A program made the position numbers and the translations under genes. This document shows, one piece after another, positions 8,989 to 19,747 of a stretch of 64,000 bases of DNA (positions are counted from its first letter, which is position 1; each line of letters starts with the position of its first letter). The notes under the pieces were generated by a model, which saw nothing but the letters and a program-made list of their open reading frames with translations, was not told the origin of the DNA and did not search any database. Origin of the DNA: an uncultured Pontibacter sp. (lineage in GTDB: Bacteria; Bacteroidota; Bacteroidia; Cytophagales; Hymenobacteraceae). The stretch covers positions 1,507,523 through 1,571,522 of the forward strand of contig NZ_CANMNI010000001.1 in NCBI RefSeq assembly GCF_947499215.1, read 5' to 3'.

Positions 8989-9579
8989 TTACTTCTGCTG
9001 CTTCTCTTTCAGGTTGTCGATATGCTTGCAGATATTGTTAAAGATCTCTTCAATCTCACCAATACCATCTACTGCATAAAACTTGTCTTGTCCGGCATAG
9101 TAATCAGCAACCGGAGTCGTTTTGGTATTGTATTCCACTATGCGCTTGCGGATCAGCTCTTCGTTCTGGTCATCTGGACGGCCTGAAGTCTGTCCGCGCA
9201 GTAAAAGGCGCTTCGTAAGCTCTTCATCGTCCACTTTCAAGGCGATCATGCACGAGATTTCAGTACCAAGGTCCATCAAAAGCTTGTCCAGACCCTGCGC
9301 CTGTGGCACGGTGCGAGGGAAGCCGTCAAAGATAAAACCGCCAGCGTGATTGTTCTCTTTCACTTTGTTCTCAATCATGCCGATCACCACTTCGTCTGGC
9401 ACCAACAAACCGTTGTCCATCAGCGATTTGGCTTTCATACCCAGTTCAGTGCCAGCGGCAATCTCTGAGCGGAGCAAATCACCTGTCGACAGGTGTATTA
9501 GGTTATACTTGTCTATCAGCTTTTGGCTTTGCGTACCTTTACCAGCACCGGGAGGGCCAAACAAAACGATGTTGAGCAT
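8989..9579 (-). CDS. adk: Adenylate kinase
   Basis: Interconverts ATP + AMP and 2 ADP in the cytoplasm. It has the P-loop GPPGAGKGTQ at residues 7-16, the AMP-binding segment STGDLLRSEI, the motif FDGFPRTVPQAQ and the LID arginine region LLLRGQTSGRPDDQNEELI. At 196 residues it is the short-LID form without zinc cysteines. It sits between hpt (upstream) and obg (downstream), a nucleotide-metabolism/GTPase cluster. Confidence 0.97.
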   Translation of the reverse strand: MLNIVLFGPPGAGKGTQSQKLIDKYNLIHLSTGDLLRSEIAAGTELGMKAKSLMDNGLLVPDEVVIGMIENKVKENNHAGGFIFDGFPRTVPQAQGLDKLLMDLGTEISCMIALKVDDEELTKRLLLRGQTSGRPDDQNEELIRKRIVEYNTKTTPVADYYAGQDKFYAVDGIGEIEEIFNNICKHIDNLKEKQQK

Positions 9580-9650
9580 ATCTTTGAGTTATGATAAAAA
9601 ACAAATTTAAGGATAAAATCGATGTACTGTTGAATATTTTTTAACCTGTA

Positions 9651-10193
9651 CTAGGATACGATCTTGTAGATGTCGCGCAGGTTGCGTCCCAATCCGTTGT
9701 AATCGAGTCCGTAGCCTACTACAAAATCGTTCGGTATAGACTTGGCCACGTACTTCACATCCAGCTGGTGCTGCAGACACTCTGGCTTCATGAGCAAGGT
9801 AATGATCTCGATCGAAGCAGGATGTTTTTCATTGAGCTGCTGCAACAATGCGTTTACGGTATGGCCGGTATCTACGATGTCTTCAATAATCACCACATCA
9901 CGCCCCTCAATATTCTCAGTCAAGCCCAGCACTTCTCTCACTTTACCGGTGCTTTGCATGTCTTGGTAAGAAGACATACGGATAAATGAGATCTCGCACG
10001 GGATGTTTATGCGCTTCATCAGGTCTGCCGTGAACATGAACGAACCGTTTAGTACAGCTAGAAAAAGTGGGTTTCTACCGGCGTAGTCCTGCTCGAGCTG
10101 CTCGGCCAGCATGTGTATACGGGCGATGATTTCCTCTTCGTACATGTAAGTACTGAACTGGCAGTCGTGAAGCGTAATAGTACGGGGCTCCAT
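9651..10193 (-). CDS. hpt: Hypoxanthine phosphoribosyltransferase
   Basis: Purine salvage: hypoxanthine or guanine + PRPP to IMP or GMP. The PRPP-binding loop VVIIEDIVDTGHTVNALL is clear, as are the N-terminal ELEQDYAGRNPLFLAVLNGSFMF segment and the late VGYGLDYNGLGRNLRDIYKI. The open frame reaches 10271, but the ATG at 10193 (MEPRTITLHDCQF) gives the normal 180-residue length and is the likely start. It is first gene of the hpt-adk-obg series. Confidence 0.93.
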   Translation of the reverse strand: MEPRTITLHDCQFSTYMYEEEIIARIHMLAEQLEQDYAGRNPLFLAVLNGSFMFTADLMKRINIPCEISFIRMSSYQDMQSTGKVREVLGLTENIEGRDVVIIEDIVDTGHTVNALLQQLNEKHPASIEIITLLMKPECLQHQLDVKYVAKSIPNDFVVGYGLDYNGLGRNLRDIYKIVS

Positions 10194-10233
10194 AATGTGT
10201 AGTGGTGTTGTTGGTAAACAAAGGTACGGATAA

Positions 10234-10268
10234 TAAAAAATAAGCCCAACGCTATGGCTGGGCTTATT
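10234..10268 (-). terminator. Terminator downstream of hppA, ahead of hpt
   Basis: AATAAGCCCA...TGGGCTTATT followed on the minus strand by a TTTTTTATTA run. It lies about 185 bases beyond the hppA stop; the intervening DNA is filled by the inverted-repeat element at 10276-10438. Confidence 0.88.
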
Positions 10269-10275
10269 CAAACTT

Positions 10276-10438
10276 AGACCATGATTTAATTTCGTTTTTG
10301 CAAGCGAAAATTACTCAGAATGGGTTCTGGCGAAGCAGTTTTTAAACTTCATAGCAGCGCTATGGGGCGAAAAAAATGCGCGATCAGGTTCCTTTATGAG
10401 CAATTTGCAGCGCAAAAGATGAAGTTAAACCATGGTCT
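10276..10438. mobile_element. MITE-like palindromic element, 163 bp, in the hppA 3' region
   Basis: The ends are inverted copies, AGACCATGATTTAA and AGACCATGGTTTAA (one mismatch). The inverted similarity continues imperfectly over about 42 bases from each end, with roughly 30 matches. The centre holds a further hairpin CATAGC-AGC-GCTATG. There is no ORF. It occupies almost exactly the space between the hppA stop codon and the hppA terminator. I read it as a miniature inverted-repeat transposable element or a related palindromic repeat; no clean target duplication is visible and no second copy was found in the window. Confidence 0.6.
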
Positions 10439-10452
10439 TTAGCAAACTAAAC

Positions 10453-12702
10453 TTATTTTTTTGCGGCGAAAGCTACGAAGTCAACGGTAGTTTCTGTGTC
10501 CGCGCTGGCTGTTTCCGGCATTACCGGCACTACTTCCATGTTGATCTCTACGGGTGCTTCCGGCAATGGCGGCTCCTGCTCCAAGGCAATGTGCGGCGCG
10601 ATTACCAGTGACACGATCGACATCAGCTTGATGAGGATGTTCATAGACGGGCCTGAAGTATCTTTGAACGGATCACCCACGGTATCGCCGGTTACAGACG
10701 CTTTGTGCGGTTCAGAGCCTTTGTACTCCATCTTGCCGTTGATCTCCACACCTTTCTCAAATGACTTCTTGGCGTTATCCCAAGCGCCACCTGCGTTTGA
10801 CTGGAACATCGCCATCAACACACCTGACACGGTCACACCGGCCAGAAGACCACCCAAAATTTCTGGAGAGGAAGTATCCGGGAACACACCTTGGAAGCCG
10901 AAGCCTACGATAACAGGCACGATCAGGGCAATAGCACCTGGCAACATCATTTCGCGAATAGCCGCCTTGGTAGAGATGGCCACGCATTTTTCATACTCTG
11001 GCTGACCGGTTCCTTCCATAATACCCGGAATCTCGCGGAACTGACGACGCACTTCGTGCACCATCGCCATGGCTGCACGTCCTACTGCCGCTATACACAG
11101 TGCCGAGAAGATAAACGGAATCATGGCTCCGATAAACAGGCCGGCCAATACCGGCGCTTTGTACAGGTCAATAGAATCGATACCCGCTATACCTACGAAA
11201 GCCGCAAACAGAGCCAGTGATGTCAACGCCGCAGAGGCAATCGCGAAGCCTTTACCTGTAGCTGCAGTGGTGTTACCCACGGCGTCTAGAATGTCGGTAC
11301 GGCCGCGCACTTCTTTTGGAAGCTCACTCATTTCGGCTATACCGCCTGCGTTGTCCGCAATCGGCCCGAAGGCGTCAATAGCCAACTGCATGGCCGTAGT
11401 CGCCATCATACCGGCCGCTGCAATAGCCACCCCATACAGACCAGCTGAGGCGTAAGAAAGCACAATACCGGCCGCCAGCACGATCATGGGCATAACCGTA
11501 GACTGCATACCTACTGCCAGACCAGCGATGATGTTGGTGGCATGGCCTGTAGAAGACTGCTGCACGATAGAATTAACAGGGCCTTTGCCCATAGCGGTAT
11601 AATACTCCGTGATGATACTCATGAGCGTACCTACTACCAAACCGATAATCACGGCATAGAACACACCGTCGTTGGTGAATTCAAAATTACGGAGCACCAG
11701 ATTCTCCGGCATCAGCCAGTGAATAGCGAAATAAGCGCCAACAGCCGTTAGGGCAACGGAGATCCAGTTACCCAAGTTAAGAGCCGCCTGCACGTTTCCG
11801 CCTTCTTTTACCCGAATAAAGAGCATACCGATCAGGGAGAATACGATACCCAAACCAGCGATGAACATCGGTAGGATTACTGGGGCCATGCCGCCGAAAT
11901 TGTCTTGAGAAACCACTTCACGACCAAGTACCATGGTCGCCAGAATAGTGGCCACATACGAACCGAAAAGGTCAGCGCCCATACCTGCCACGTCGCCCAC
12001 GTTGTCACCCACGTTATCAGCGATAGTAGCCGGGTTGCGCGGATCGTCCTCCGGTATACCTGCTTCTACTTTACCCACCAAGTCAGCGCCTACGTCGGCC
12101 GCTTTGGTATAGATACCACCACCTACACGGGCAAAAAGGGCAATACTTTCAGCACCCAGCGAGAAACCGGTGAGCACTTCCAACGCCACTTCCATTTCGT
12201 GCCCGTTCACATCGCCATTCACACTGTATACAAAGAAGTAGTAAAGCACGATAAAGAGCGAGCCCAAGCCCAATACGGCCAAACCTGCCACGCCCATACC
12301 CATTACTGAGCCACCCGCAAACGACACGTTCAGGGCACGTGAAAGACTAGTACGAGCCGCTTCGGCCGTGCGCACGTTGGCCTTGGTGGCGATGCGCATG
12401 CCGACAAAACCAGCGATGGCTGAGAAAAGGGCACCCATGATGAAGGCTAGCACGATCGTCCAGTGCGAATTCTCACCGGTATAGCCGAGATAGAAAAGGA
12501 ATATACTGGCGATGACTACAAAGTAAAAGAGCACTTTGTACTCCGCTTTTAAGAAAGCCATCGCGCCGTCGGCGATGTGACGGGCGATCTCTGTCATGCG
12601 TTCGTTACCTGCTTCTTGCTTCGTTACCCAAGCCGACCGTATAAAGGTATACAGGAGGGCCGCCAGACCAAATCCAGGAATTGCGTAGAGAATAGTTTCC
12701 AT
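10453..12702 (-). CDS. hppA: Membrane-bound ion-pumping pyrophosphatase
   Basis: Couples hydrolysis of pyrophosphate to pumping of H+ or Na+ across the cytoplasmic membrane. The 749-residue protein has about 16 membrane segments and the substrate motif GGGIYTKAADVGADLVGKVE, followed by the acidic ADNVGDNVGDVAGMGADLFGS (cited in part). The segment VGNTTAATGKGFA carries Ala where K+-independent enzymes have Lys, so it is predicted to be K+-dependent. Whether it pumps Na+ or H+ I cannot tell. The C-terminal ~50 residues are Pro/Glu-rich (EQEPPLPEAPVEINMEVV), an extension beyond the usual end. The gene stands alone. Confidence 0.96.
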   Translation of the reverse strand: METILYAIPGFGLAALLYTFIRSAWVTKQEAGNERMTEIARHIADGAMAFLKAEYKVLFYFVVIASIFLFYLGYTGENSHWTIVLAFIMGALFSAIAGFVGMRIATKANVRTAEAARTSLSRALNVSFAGGSVMGMGVAGLAVLGLGSLFIVLYYFFVYSVNGDVNGHEMEVALEVLTGFSLGAESIALFARVGGGIYTKAADVGADLVGKVEAGIPEDDPRNPATIADNVGDNVGDVAGMGADLFGSYVATILATMVLGREVVSQDNFGGMAPVILPMFIAGLGIVFSLIGMLFIRVKEGGNVQAALNLGNWISVALTAVGAYFAIHWLMPENLVLRNFEFTNDGVFYAVIIGLVVGTLMSIITEYYTAMGKGPVNSIVQQSSTGHATNIIAGLAVGMQSTVMPMIVLAAGIVLSYASAGLYGVAIAAAGMMATTAMQLAIDAFGPIADNAGGIAEMSELPKEVRGRTDILDAVGNTTAATGKGFAIASAALTSLALFAAFVGIAGIDSIDLYKAPVLAGLFIGAMIPFIFSALCIAAVGRAAMAMVHEVRRQFREIPGIMEGTGQPEYEKCVAISTKAAIREMMLPGAIALIVPVIVGFGFQGVFPDTSSPEILGGLLAGVTVSGVLMAMFQSNAGGAWDNAKKSFEKGVEINGKMEYKGSEPHKASVTGDTVGDPFKDTSGPSMNILIKLMSIVSLVIAPHIALEQEPPLPEAPVEINMEVVPVMPETASADTETTVDFVAFAAKK

Positions 12703-12921
12703 TCAATAAGAGTTAGTTTTGTTAAAAAGGGTTGAGATTCTAAAAATTGCTATATAGAGCTATTAAAGAAAGCCTATTCGTTTGACTTTTCCAAATATTT
12801 GCTCTCAAAGCCACTTATATTAGCCTTCACTTATACCCTTAAAACTTAACCGCTTGCGCCGTTACGGCGTATAACCCTACCCTCATACTCCCAAAACCTA
12901 CTTCTACACCCTTTAAAAGCA

Positions 12922-12950
12922 CAAAAAGGCCATCCTGAACAGATGGCCTT
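12922..12950 (-). terminator. Terminator after the M42-like peptidase gene
   Basis: AAGGCCATC...GATGGCCTT followed by TTTTGTG on the minus strand, 26 bases beyond the stop codon. The rest of the 12.70-12.98 kb gap up to hppA is AT-rich and holds no gene that I can see. Confidence 0.85.
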
Positions 12951-12975
12951 CCCTTATAAATCCAATCAAATACTT

Positions 12976-13890
12976 TTACAGCTTCTCCATCAACTCCCGG
13001 TAAAGCGCCACCATACTGTTGATATCTTTCTTGTTAACGATCTCATTTGGGGTATGTACATTATCCTCGGGAGCACCCACAAAGCACCAATCCCATGGGT
13101 ATGGCCCATGCTGCAGCTCCTTGGCGTCGCTGCCGCCGGAGCCCTCTACTTCTAATTGGTAAGGTATACCAGAGGCTTTTGCTATACCGATGATCTTCTC
13201 CACATAAGACCTCCGCGGAATCAGGCTATCGCGCATGGAGATGACCACGCCCTTGCCCGGCTGCACACCCTCTGTTACCCACGTGATATCCGAGATCAGG
13301 GCCTGATGTACCCCATAGCGCTCCGAAATATATTTTGCAAGGTAGGCGACTGAACCTCCCCCATGCTCTTCCCAGCTACTGAAAGCGATAATGCCATCCT
13401 CCAACGTCTCCGCCACTTTTAGGGCACTCCATACTCCTAACCGGTTGTCTAGGTAGCAGGACTGCACCGTTTCCTCTGTCTCTCTGAAGTCGCACTTAAA
13501 GACTAACTCTGTTCCTCGTTCGATTTCCCGCTCATACTTGTAGCTTAGCTCATGCTCTTCTTCGTCAAACTCCAGCGTGCATTCAATCTTTCCCTGCGAG
13601 TCTTCTCCCACCAAGGTATAGCCGGTTTCCAGATCAGGGCCTCCGATCTTTACCAGTTGCTTACCATAGCGCACCGTAAAACCGATGGAGTCAATATGAG
13701 CGAAGATAGCTGTACGGGGCTTTCCGAATATCAACAAAATACAATCTTGAAAACCTTCTCCATAAACTATGGTCGGTTGCCGCTTCCACTGAACTTTCTG
13801 TTCTTCAATGTAGTTAAGCAAAAAATCGGATAGTTTTTTCTCGTTGCCGGATGGAGCGTGTATGCTACAGAGTTGTTTCAGAAGTTTCAT
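12976..13890 (-). CDS. M42-family-like metallopeptidase (glutamyl aminopeptidase type)
   Basis: Predicted cytoplasmic aminopeptidase with two metal ions. Candidate metal and catalytic residues appear in family order: His/Asp in FAHIDSIGF, Asp in [13 protein letters not shown], Glu-Glu in [10 protein letters not shown], Asp in LISDITWV and the late His in NVHTPNEIV. At 304 residues it is slightly shorter than typical M42 enzymes (about 340-360), with a compact lid domain. The ATG at 13890 ([17 protein letters not shown]) matches the family N-terminus; an upstream TTG at 13911 is also possible. It is monocistronic, with its own terminator. Confidence 0.82.
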   Translation of the reverse strand: MKLLKQLCSIHAPSGNEKKLSDFLLNYIEEQKVQWKRQPTIVYGEGFQDCILLIFGKPRTAIFAHIDSIGFTVRYGKQLVKIGGPDLETGYTLVGEDSQGKIECTLEFDEEEHELSYKYEREIERGTELVFKCDFRETEETVQSCYLDNRLGVWSALKVAETLEDGIIAFSSWEEHGGGSVAYLAKYISERYGVHQALISDITWVTEGVQPGKGVVISMRDSLIPRRSYVEKIIGIAKASGIPYQLEVEGSGGSDAKELQHGPYPWDWCFVGAPEDNVHTPNEIVNKKDINSMVALYRELMEKL

Positions 13891-14000
13891 GTAATATTTC
13901 TTTTGTATCAATTCAAATTTAGTATAATTGTTGTACTTTTAGTACCCGATTACTAGTTAAGGGCGCTAAAACACGACACTCCGGCTTTTTCTTTTAACCT

Positions 14001-15245
14001 ATGAATAAGATTGTACTTGTTTTCCTCGGTATCCTCCTGTCAACCTTTGCTATGGCACAAGGCGCAAAGGCGCAACAGGACACAGTAATGAGGGAGATAA
14101 CCATGCAATCTGTTGAGGTGATTCCGAGTGCCGGCAACATAAAAGGCATGCTTCTGATGGACAAGGACATCCAGTACGAACTGGAAGGCGCCGTGGACAA
14201 CATGTATAACTTTAAGTATGAGCTGGCCGAGAAGCAGTTCAAGTCCCTGCGCCGTCGCTACCCCCACCACCCGCTCCCTTATTTTCTGATGGGCCTCAGC
14301 CAGTGGTGGAAGATCGTCCCTACCAACATCCAGACCCTGCAGTACGACGACCTTTTCTTCGCCTACATGGACTCCACCATCCAGAAGGCCGAAAAGCTTT
14401 ACGATAACAATGACAAAGACTACGAAGCCGCTTTTTTCCTGTCAGCCGCCAACGGCTTTACAGCCCGACTGCACTCCGAGCGTAGCAACTGGCGCAAGGC
14501 TACCGTGGCCAGTAAGCGCTCTCTTGAATACTTGGAAAAAGCCAAAGCGGGCAATGGCCTGAGCCCTGAGTTTTTGTTCGGCGAGGCCCTCTTCAACTAC
14601 TACTCCATCTGGATTCACGAAAACTACAAAATGCTGCGCCCAGTGCTGGCTTTTTTCCCAAGCGGCGACAAGCGACTGGGTATAAAACAGCTCCGCTACG
14701 TGGCCGGCAACGGCTTTTATACGGGTACCGAGGCTAAGTTCTTCCTCATGAAAATCTATGCCAATGAGGAGGGAAATATGGAAGCCGCATTGGATCTGGT
14801 CAAGGGGCTGGTAGAGAAATACCCGAATAATGCGTATTTCCAACGCTTCTATGCCCGGGCACTCTTTGTGCAGGGCCATTTCACGCTGGCTGAGCGTGTT
14901 TGCTTGGACATGCTCAACAAACTGGATCAACGTATGCCGGGCTATGAAGCGGTAAGCGGACGCTATGCCTCCTACATTCTCGCCTATATCAATCAGAACA
15001 AGTATAGGGACTACCAGAAAGCAAAGGCGTACTATCAAAACTCCATTATGTTCGCCGAAATGAGCAATGAGCGTGAATCGGGCTACTTCGTGAATTCATA
15101 CCTCAACCTAGCCCGTATCGCTAAGCAGGAACGCGAACTTAAAACGGCAAAACACTACTACGCCATCGTGCTAGAGGCTACTGACAAAAAGCAGGCTGCC
15201 AACAAGGAAGCTAAGAACTTCATTAAAGCACATAAAAAAATCTAA
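14001..15245 (+). CDS. Secreted TPR-like repeat protein (414 aa)
   Basis: Has a signal peptide (MNKIVLVFLGILLSTFAMAQG, cleavage after AMA or near it). Alpha-helical repeats of tetratricopeptide type follow, e.g. around ELAEKQFKSLRRRYPHHPLPYFLMG and AERVCLDMLNKLDQRMPGYEAVS. Exported TPR proteins of this size usually act as scaffolds in periplasmic or outer-membrane complexes; no catalytic motif is visible. It stands alone between a divergent peptidase gene and a perfect palindromic terminator shared with the convergent uxs gene. Confidence 0.7.
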   Translation: MNKIVLVFLGILLSTFAMAQGAKAQQDTVMREITMQSVEVIPSAGNIKGMLLMDKDIQYELEGAVDNMYNFKYELAEKQFKSLRRRYPHHPLPYFLMGLSQWWKIVPTNIQTLQYDDLFFAYMDSTIQKAEKLYDNNDKDYEAAFFLSAANGFTARLHSERSNWRKATVASKRSLEYLEKAKAGNGLSPEFLFGEALFNYYSIWIHENYKMLRPVLAFFPSGDKRLGIKQLRYVAGNGFYTGTEAKFFLMKIYANEEGNMEAALDLVKGLVEKYPNNAYFQRFYARALFVQGHFTLAERVCLDMLNKLDQRMPGYEAVSGRYASYILAYINQNKYRDYQKAKAYYQNSIMFAEMSNERESGYFVNSYLNLARIAKQERELKTAKHYYAIVLEATDKKQAANKEAKNFIKAHKKI

Positions 15246-15269
15246 GAGAAGTTTCAGCTACCTCCCATA

Positions 15270-15307
15270 AACAAGAAAGGCCCTGACTAGTCAGGGCCTT
15301 TCTTGTT
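15270..15307. terminator. Bidirectional terminator, perfect 38-bp palindrome
   Basis: Each half is AACAAGAAAGGCCCTGACT (19 bases) with no spacer. It lies between the convergent TPR-protein and uxs genes and can end both transcripts. Confidence 0.88.
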
Positions 15308-15326
15308 ATACAGTGTTTCTGTAGAG

Positions 15327-16292
<966 letters not shown>

Positions 16293-16294
16293 GG

Positions 16295-17647
16295 CTATAC
16301 GGTCGCGTTGGTTTGCTGTGGAACAGAGGCCTGCTTGATGCCGATGCCGAAGTAGGCGAAGCCCTTCTCCTCCATCTCCTTGGCGTCGTAGATGTTTCTG
16401 CCGTCAAACACGACCTTCTCCTTCAAAAGCTTGCTCACCACGGCGAAGTTCGGGGAGCGGAACTCGGGCCACTCGGTCACCAGCAGCAGCGCGTCGGCGT
16501 CGATGAGGGTCTCGTACTCGTCCTTGCCGTACTCGATCGAGTCGCCGAGCGAGTGCCTGGCCTCCTTCATGGCCACCGGGTCGTAGGCCTTCACCTTCGC
16601 ACCACGCTCGAGCAGCTTCTCGATGATCACCAGCGAGGGGGCCTCGCGCATGTCGTCGGTCTTGGGCTTGAAGGAGAGTCCCCACACGGCAAACGTCTTA
16701 CCCGACAGGTCGCCGTTGTAGTAGTTGCTTATTTTGTTGAAGAGAACGGACTTCTGCTTCTCGTTCACCGTCTCCACCGATTTCAATACCTCCATCTGGT
16801 AGCCGTTCTCGGAGGCCGTCTTGATCAGGGCCTTCACGTCCTTGGGGAAGCAGCTTCCCCCGTAGCCGATGCCCGGGTAGATGAACTTGTTGCCGATGCG
16901 GGCGTCCGAGCCGATGCCCTTGCGGACCATGTTCACGTCGGCGCCCATGACCTCGCACAGGTTGGCGATGTCGTTCATGAACGAGATCTTAGTGGCCAGC
17001 ATGGCGTTGGCCGCGTACTTGGTCATCTCGGCCGAGGGGATGTCCATGAAAATCAAGGGGTGTCCGTTCATCAGGAACGGCTTGTAGAGCTTGCTCATCA
17101 CCTGCTCGGCGCGCTCGGAGTCCACCCCCACCACGATGCGGTCGGGCTTGAGGAAGTCGTCGATGGCGGCCCCCTCCTTCAGAAACTCGGGGTTGGAGGC
17201 CACGTCGAAGGCGATGTCGGCGCCGCGCGCCTCGAGCTCCTCGCGGATGGCGCGGCGCACCTTGGCCGCCGTGCCCACCGGCACGGTGCTCTTGGTCACC
17301 ACCACCAGATAGTCGGTCATGGAGCGGCCGATCTCGCGGGCCACGGCCAGCACGTACTTCAGGTCGGCCGAGCCGTCCTCGCCCGGAGGCGTGCCCACGG
17401 CGATGAAGGCCACCTGGCAGCCCTGCACGCTGGCCGCTAGGTCGGTGGAGAAGCTGAGGCGCTCCTTCTGGGCGTTGCGCGTCACCATCTCCTCCAGACC
17501 CGGCTCGTATATGGGCAGGATGCCCTGCTTGAGGTTCTCTATCTTCTTCTCGTCGATGTCGATGCAGGTCACGTCGATGCCCACCTCGGCAAAGCAGGTG
17601 CCCGTCACAAGGCCGACGTAGCCAGTGCCTACTACAGCTATTCTCAT
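16295..17647 (-). CDS. ugd: UDP-glucose 6-dehydrogenase
   Basis: Oxidises UDP-glucose to UDP-glucuronate with 2 NAD+, supplying the adjacent uxs enzyme. The 450 residues show the N-terminal Rossmann motif [12 protein letters not shown], the NPEFLKEG segment, the catalytic-cysteine motif [10 protein letters not shown] and a C-terminal UDP-binding domain ([17 protein letters not shown]). The codon third positions are strongly G/C and the gene lacks the hexamer GGTATA/TATACC common elsewhere in the window. Transcription probably starts in the AT-rich 80 bases after 17647. Confidence 0.97.
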   Translation of the reverse strand: MRIAVVGTGYVGLVTGTCFAEVGIDVTCIDIDEKKIENLKQGILPIYEPGLEEMVTRNAQKERLSFSTDLAASVQGCQVAFIAVGTPPGEDGSADLKYVLAVAREIGRSMTDYLVVVTKSTVPVGTAAKVRRAIREELEARGADIAFDVASNPEFLKEGAAIDDFLKPDRIVVGVDSERAEQVMSKLYKPFLMNGHPLIFMDIPSAEMTKYAANAMLATKISFMNDIANLCEVMGADVNMVRKGIGSDARIGNKFIYPGIGYGGSCFPKDVKALIKTASENGYQMEVLKSVETVNEKQKSVLFNKISNYYNGDLSGKTFAVWGLSFKPKTDDMREAPSLVIIEKLLERGAKVKAYDPVAMKEARHSLGDSIEYGKDEYETLIDADALLLVTEWPEFRSPNFAVVSKLLKEKVVFDGRNIYDAKEMEEKGFAYFGIGIKQASVPQQTNATV

Positions 17648-17725
17648 AGGTAAATCTTATTAATGAAGTACAAATTTAATGTTTATATACTATTATATAC
17701 GATATAATATCACTTTTTAAAGCCC

Positions 17726-19597
17726 TCACAGCATCCATTTCTGCCACCAATGCTGAAACACCAGTAGGCTCCATACCTGAGATTGCCACTCACCACTCCG
17801 TGAGCTGGCCATACCTACCCGCAGGCGCTGCACCTGCCCCGGATCAAATATTCCCTGCCTTCGGATAAAGTCATCAGACAGATAGCTCTCCACCAATAGC
17901 CGGGCTTCTGTCTGCAACAGCTGCTGCAATGGTAATTCAAACCCCTGTTTAGGTTTGTTAGTCAATTCTTTAGGCAATAAGCTTTTGAACGTATCATGCA
18001 GAATTTTCTTTCGCTGTGTAGCATCAATTTTGGAACTTACCGGAAGTGAAAACGCAAACTTAACAATTTTATGGTCTAAGAACGGACTTCTGATCTCCAA
18101 TCCATTTGCCATCCCTATCAGATCTATCTTTGGAAGCACAACATTTGCAAGCTCCAGCTGCCAGTCGGCGCAGAGCACGTTGTTCAGGTTGTGATGATTT
18201 TCTTCCAGACAAGATAAGAGACGTTGTTTTCGGGCCAAGTATAGCCTGTTGCGAACACTTCTGGCCAGTTTAGGCTCTAACAGCGCGAGGGCCTCTGACT
18301 CATTGGCCAAACTCGCCCACTGCCAGTATCTTTCCCTATGGGGCATACCGGCGCCTTTAGAGAACTGACGCAGTTGTCTTACTTTGTTCGCAGCAAAAGA
18401 GTTACGGGGATTTGGCAATAAATTCAGAAGAAATCCAAGGGATTTCGCCACCCCAACCTTTACGCCACCACTTATCAGTTGATACTCAGCAAGATGCCTT
18501 TCACACCCGGCAAAAAGCTCATCTGTACCGTTTCCCGAAAGTACAATCCGCACCTCTTGACTTGCACGTCCGCCTAGAATATATTCTGCCAGAGCTGAGG
18601 AGTCGGCAAAAGGCTCACTCAGGCAATTTAGGAAACCCGGCAAACTGGCATACATATCCTGTGTTGTCACAAGGTATTCCGTGTGCTCGGTTTTATACCT
18701 GTTGGCTACTAGTCGGGCATGGCGCAGGACATCTGTATCAGCCTGCCCTGCAAATCCGATGGAGAAAGTCTTAAGCTGAGACAGGTGTTTGGAGGCAAGC
18801 GCCGTTGTTATGCAAGACTCTATACTGCCATCCAATAATACTCCGGGCGGATCGCCGGTCCCTAAACAGCCGACGACTGCCTGTTCGAGCAGTTTTTCTA
18901 GCTTGGCTTGCTGCTGTGTATAACTTAGTGGGTTAGTTGCCGCCTTTTCAGAATCGTAAGGCAGACGATGCCACATTTTCTGATGCAGCTTGTTATCCTT
19001 CAGGTATAGAAAGTGACCGGGCAGTAGCTTTTTAACACCCTTCAACATAGAAGCGGGTGCCGGCACATAGCCTAGCTGCAAGTACTGGTAAAGCGAGGTC
19101 TGATCTACTTCACGTGGAACGCCAAGTTCCAGCAAAGCCGCCATATCAGAGCCAAATAGGAACTTGTCGGCATCTCTGTAGTACAGCAAAGGCTTTTCGC
19201 CGTATCGGTCGCGTGCGATGAACAGTGAATCTTTCACTTTATCGTAAACGGCCAAGGCAAAATAGCCACGTAGCCGCTTAAGGAACTCCTGACCTTCTTT
19301 TATGTAAAGTCGCAGTATGACCTCGGCATCTGTGTCGGTATGAAAGGTATAGCCTACAGACTGGAGCTTTGTGCGCAAATCACGGCAGTTTAAAACTTCG
19401 CCTTGGTATACCATGATATAGCGCCCGGTAGGATCTTGGAAGGTCTGTGCAGAACCCGCCAACCCGACCTGACCTTCTTGATAGAGTCTCTTATTACCAT
19501 TGTCTGAATTCTGGAGTGCCCGAACACGTCGTTCCAAGCCCTGTAACGCTTCGTTGCCAGTGGCTGTAAAGGCATACACTCCTGCTATTCCAAACAT
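17726..19597 (-). CDS. Asparagine-synthetase-like protein with altered active sites
   Basis: Two-domain homologue of glutamine-hydrolysing asparagine synthetase (AsnB), 623 aa. The N-terminal glutaminase domain should begin MCGIAG, with Cys2 as the catalytic nucleophile; here it reads MFGIAGVYAF, so the nucleophile is Phe (codon TTT). The NGE binding motif is QGE (65-67) and the RLSIID-type segment is absent. In the synthetase domain (about 225-600) the PP-loop SGGxDS reads DGSIES (256-261), while EPFADSSALAEYIL and SGNGTDELFAG remain. It is upstream of ugd-uxs on the same strand. Family membership is sure; classical asparagine synthesis is doubtful. It may be an amide transferase on glycans, a regulator, or a decaying gene. 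Confidence 0.85.
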   Translation of the reverse strand: MFGIAGVYAFTATGNEALQGLERRVRALQNSDNGNKRLYQEGQVGLAGSAQTFQDPTGRYIMVYQGEVLNCRDLRTKLQSVGYTFHTDTDAEVILRLYIKEGQEFLKRLRGYFALAVYDKVKDSLFIARDRYGEKPLLYYRDADKFLFGSDMAALLELGVPREVDQTSLYQYLQLGYVPAPASMLKGVKKLLPGHFLYLKDNKLHQKMWHRLPYDSEKAATNPLSYTQQQAKLEKLLEQAVVGCLGTGDPPGVLLDGSIESCITTALASKHLSQLKTFSIGFAGQADTDVLRHARLVANRYKTEHTEYLVTTQDMYASLPGFLNCLSEPFADSSALAEYILGGRASQEVRIVLSGNGTDELFAGCERHLAEYQLISGGVKVGVAKSLGFLLNLLPNPRNSFAANKVRQLRQFSKGAGMPHRERYWQWASLANESEALALLEPKLARSVRNRLYLARKQRLLSCLEENHHNLNNVLCADWQLELANVVLPKIDLIGMANGLEIRSPFLDHKIVKFAFSLPVSSKIDATQRKKILHDTFKSLLPKELTNKPKQGFELPLQQLLQTEARLLVESYLSDDFIRRQGIFDPGQVQRLRVGMASSRSGEWQSQVWSLLVFQHWWQKWML

Positions 19598-19747
19598 AGT
19601 GGCTGCAATTTACGATTTATCGAAGGGCATACGCACCAATCCTATTTACGGCGATAAAAAAAGCATTTCCGGACAGATTTTTACTTCCTGCACAACCTGT
19701 GCCCCTCTCTCAAGTATAGTAAGTATAGATCACACCCTGAGTCACCT

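Noticed and set aside
10276..10438. Inverted-repeat stretch considered as a riboswitch or CRISPR-like repeat
   Set aside because: It is downstream of hppA, not in a leader, and there are no regularly spaced repeats; the terminal inverted repeats fit a MITE better.
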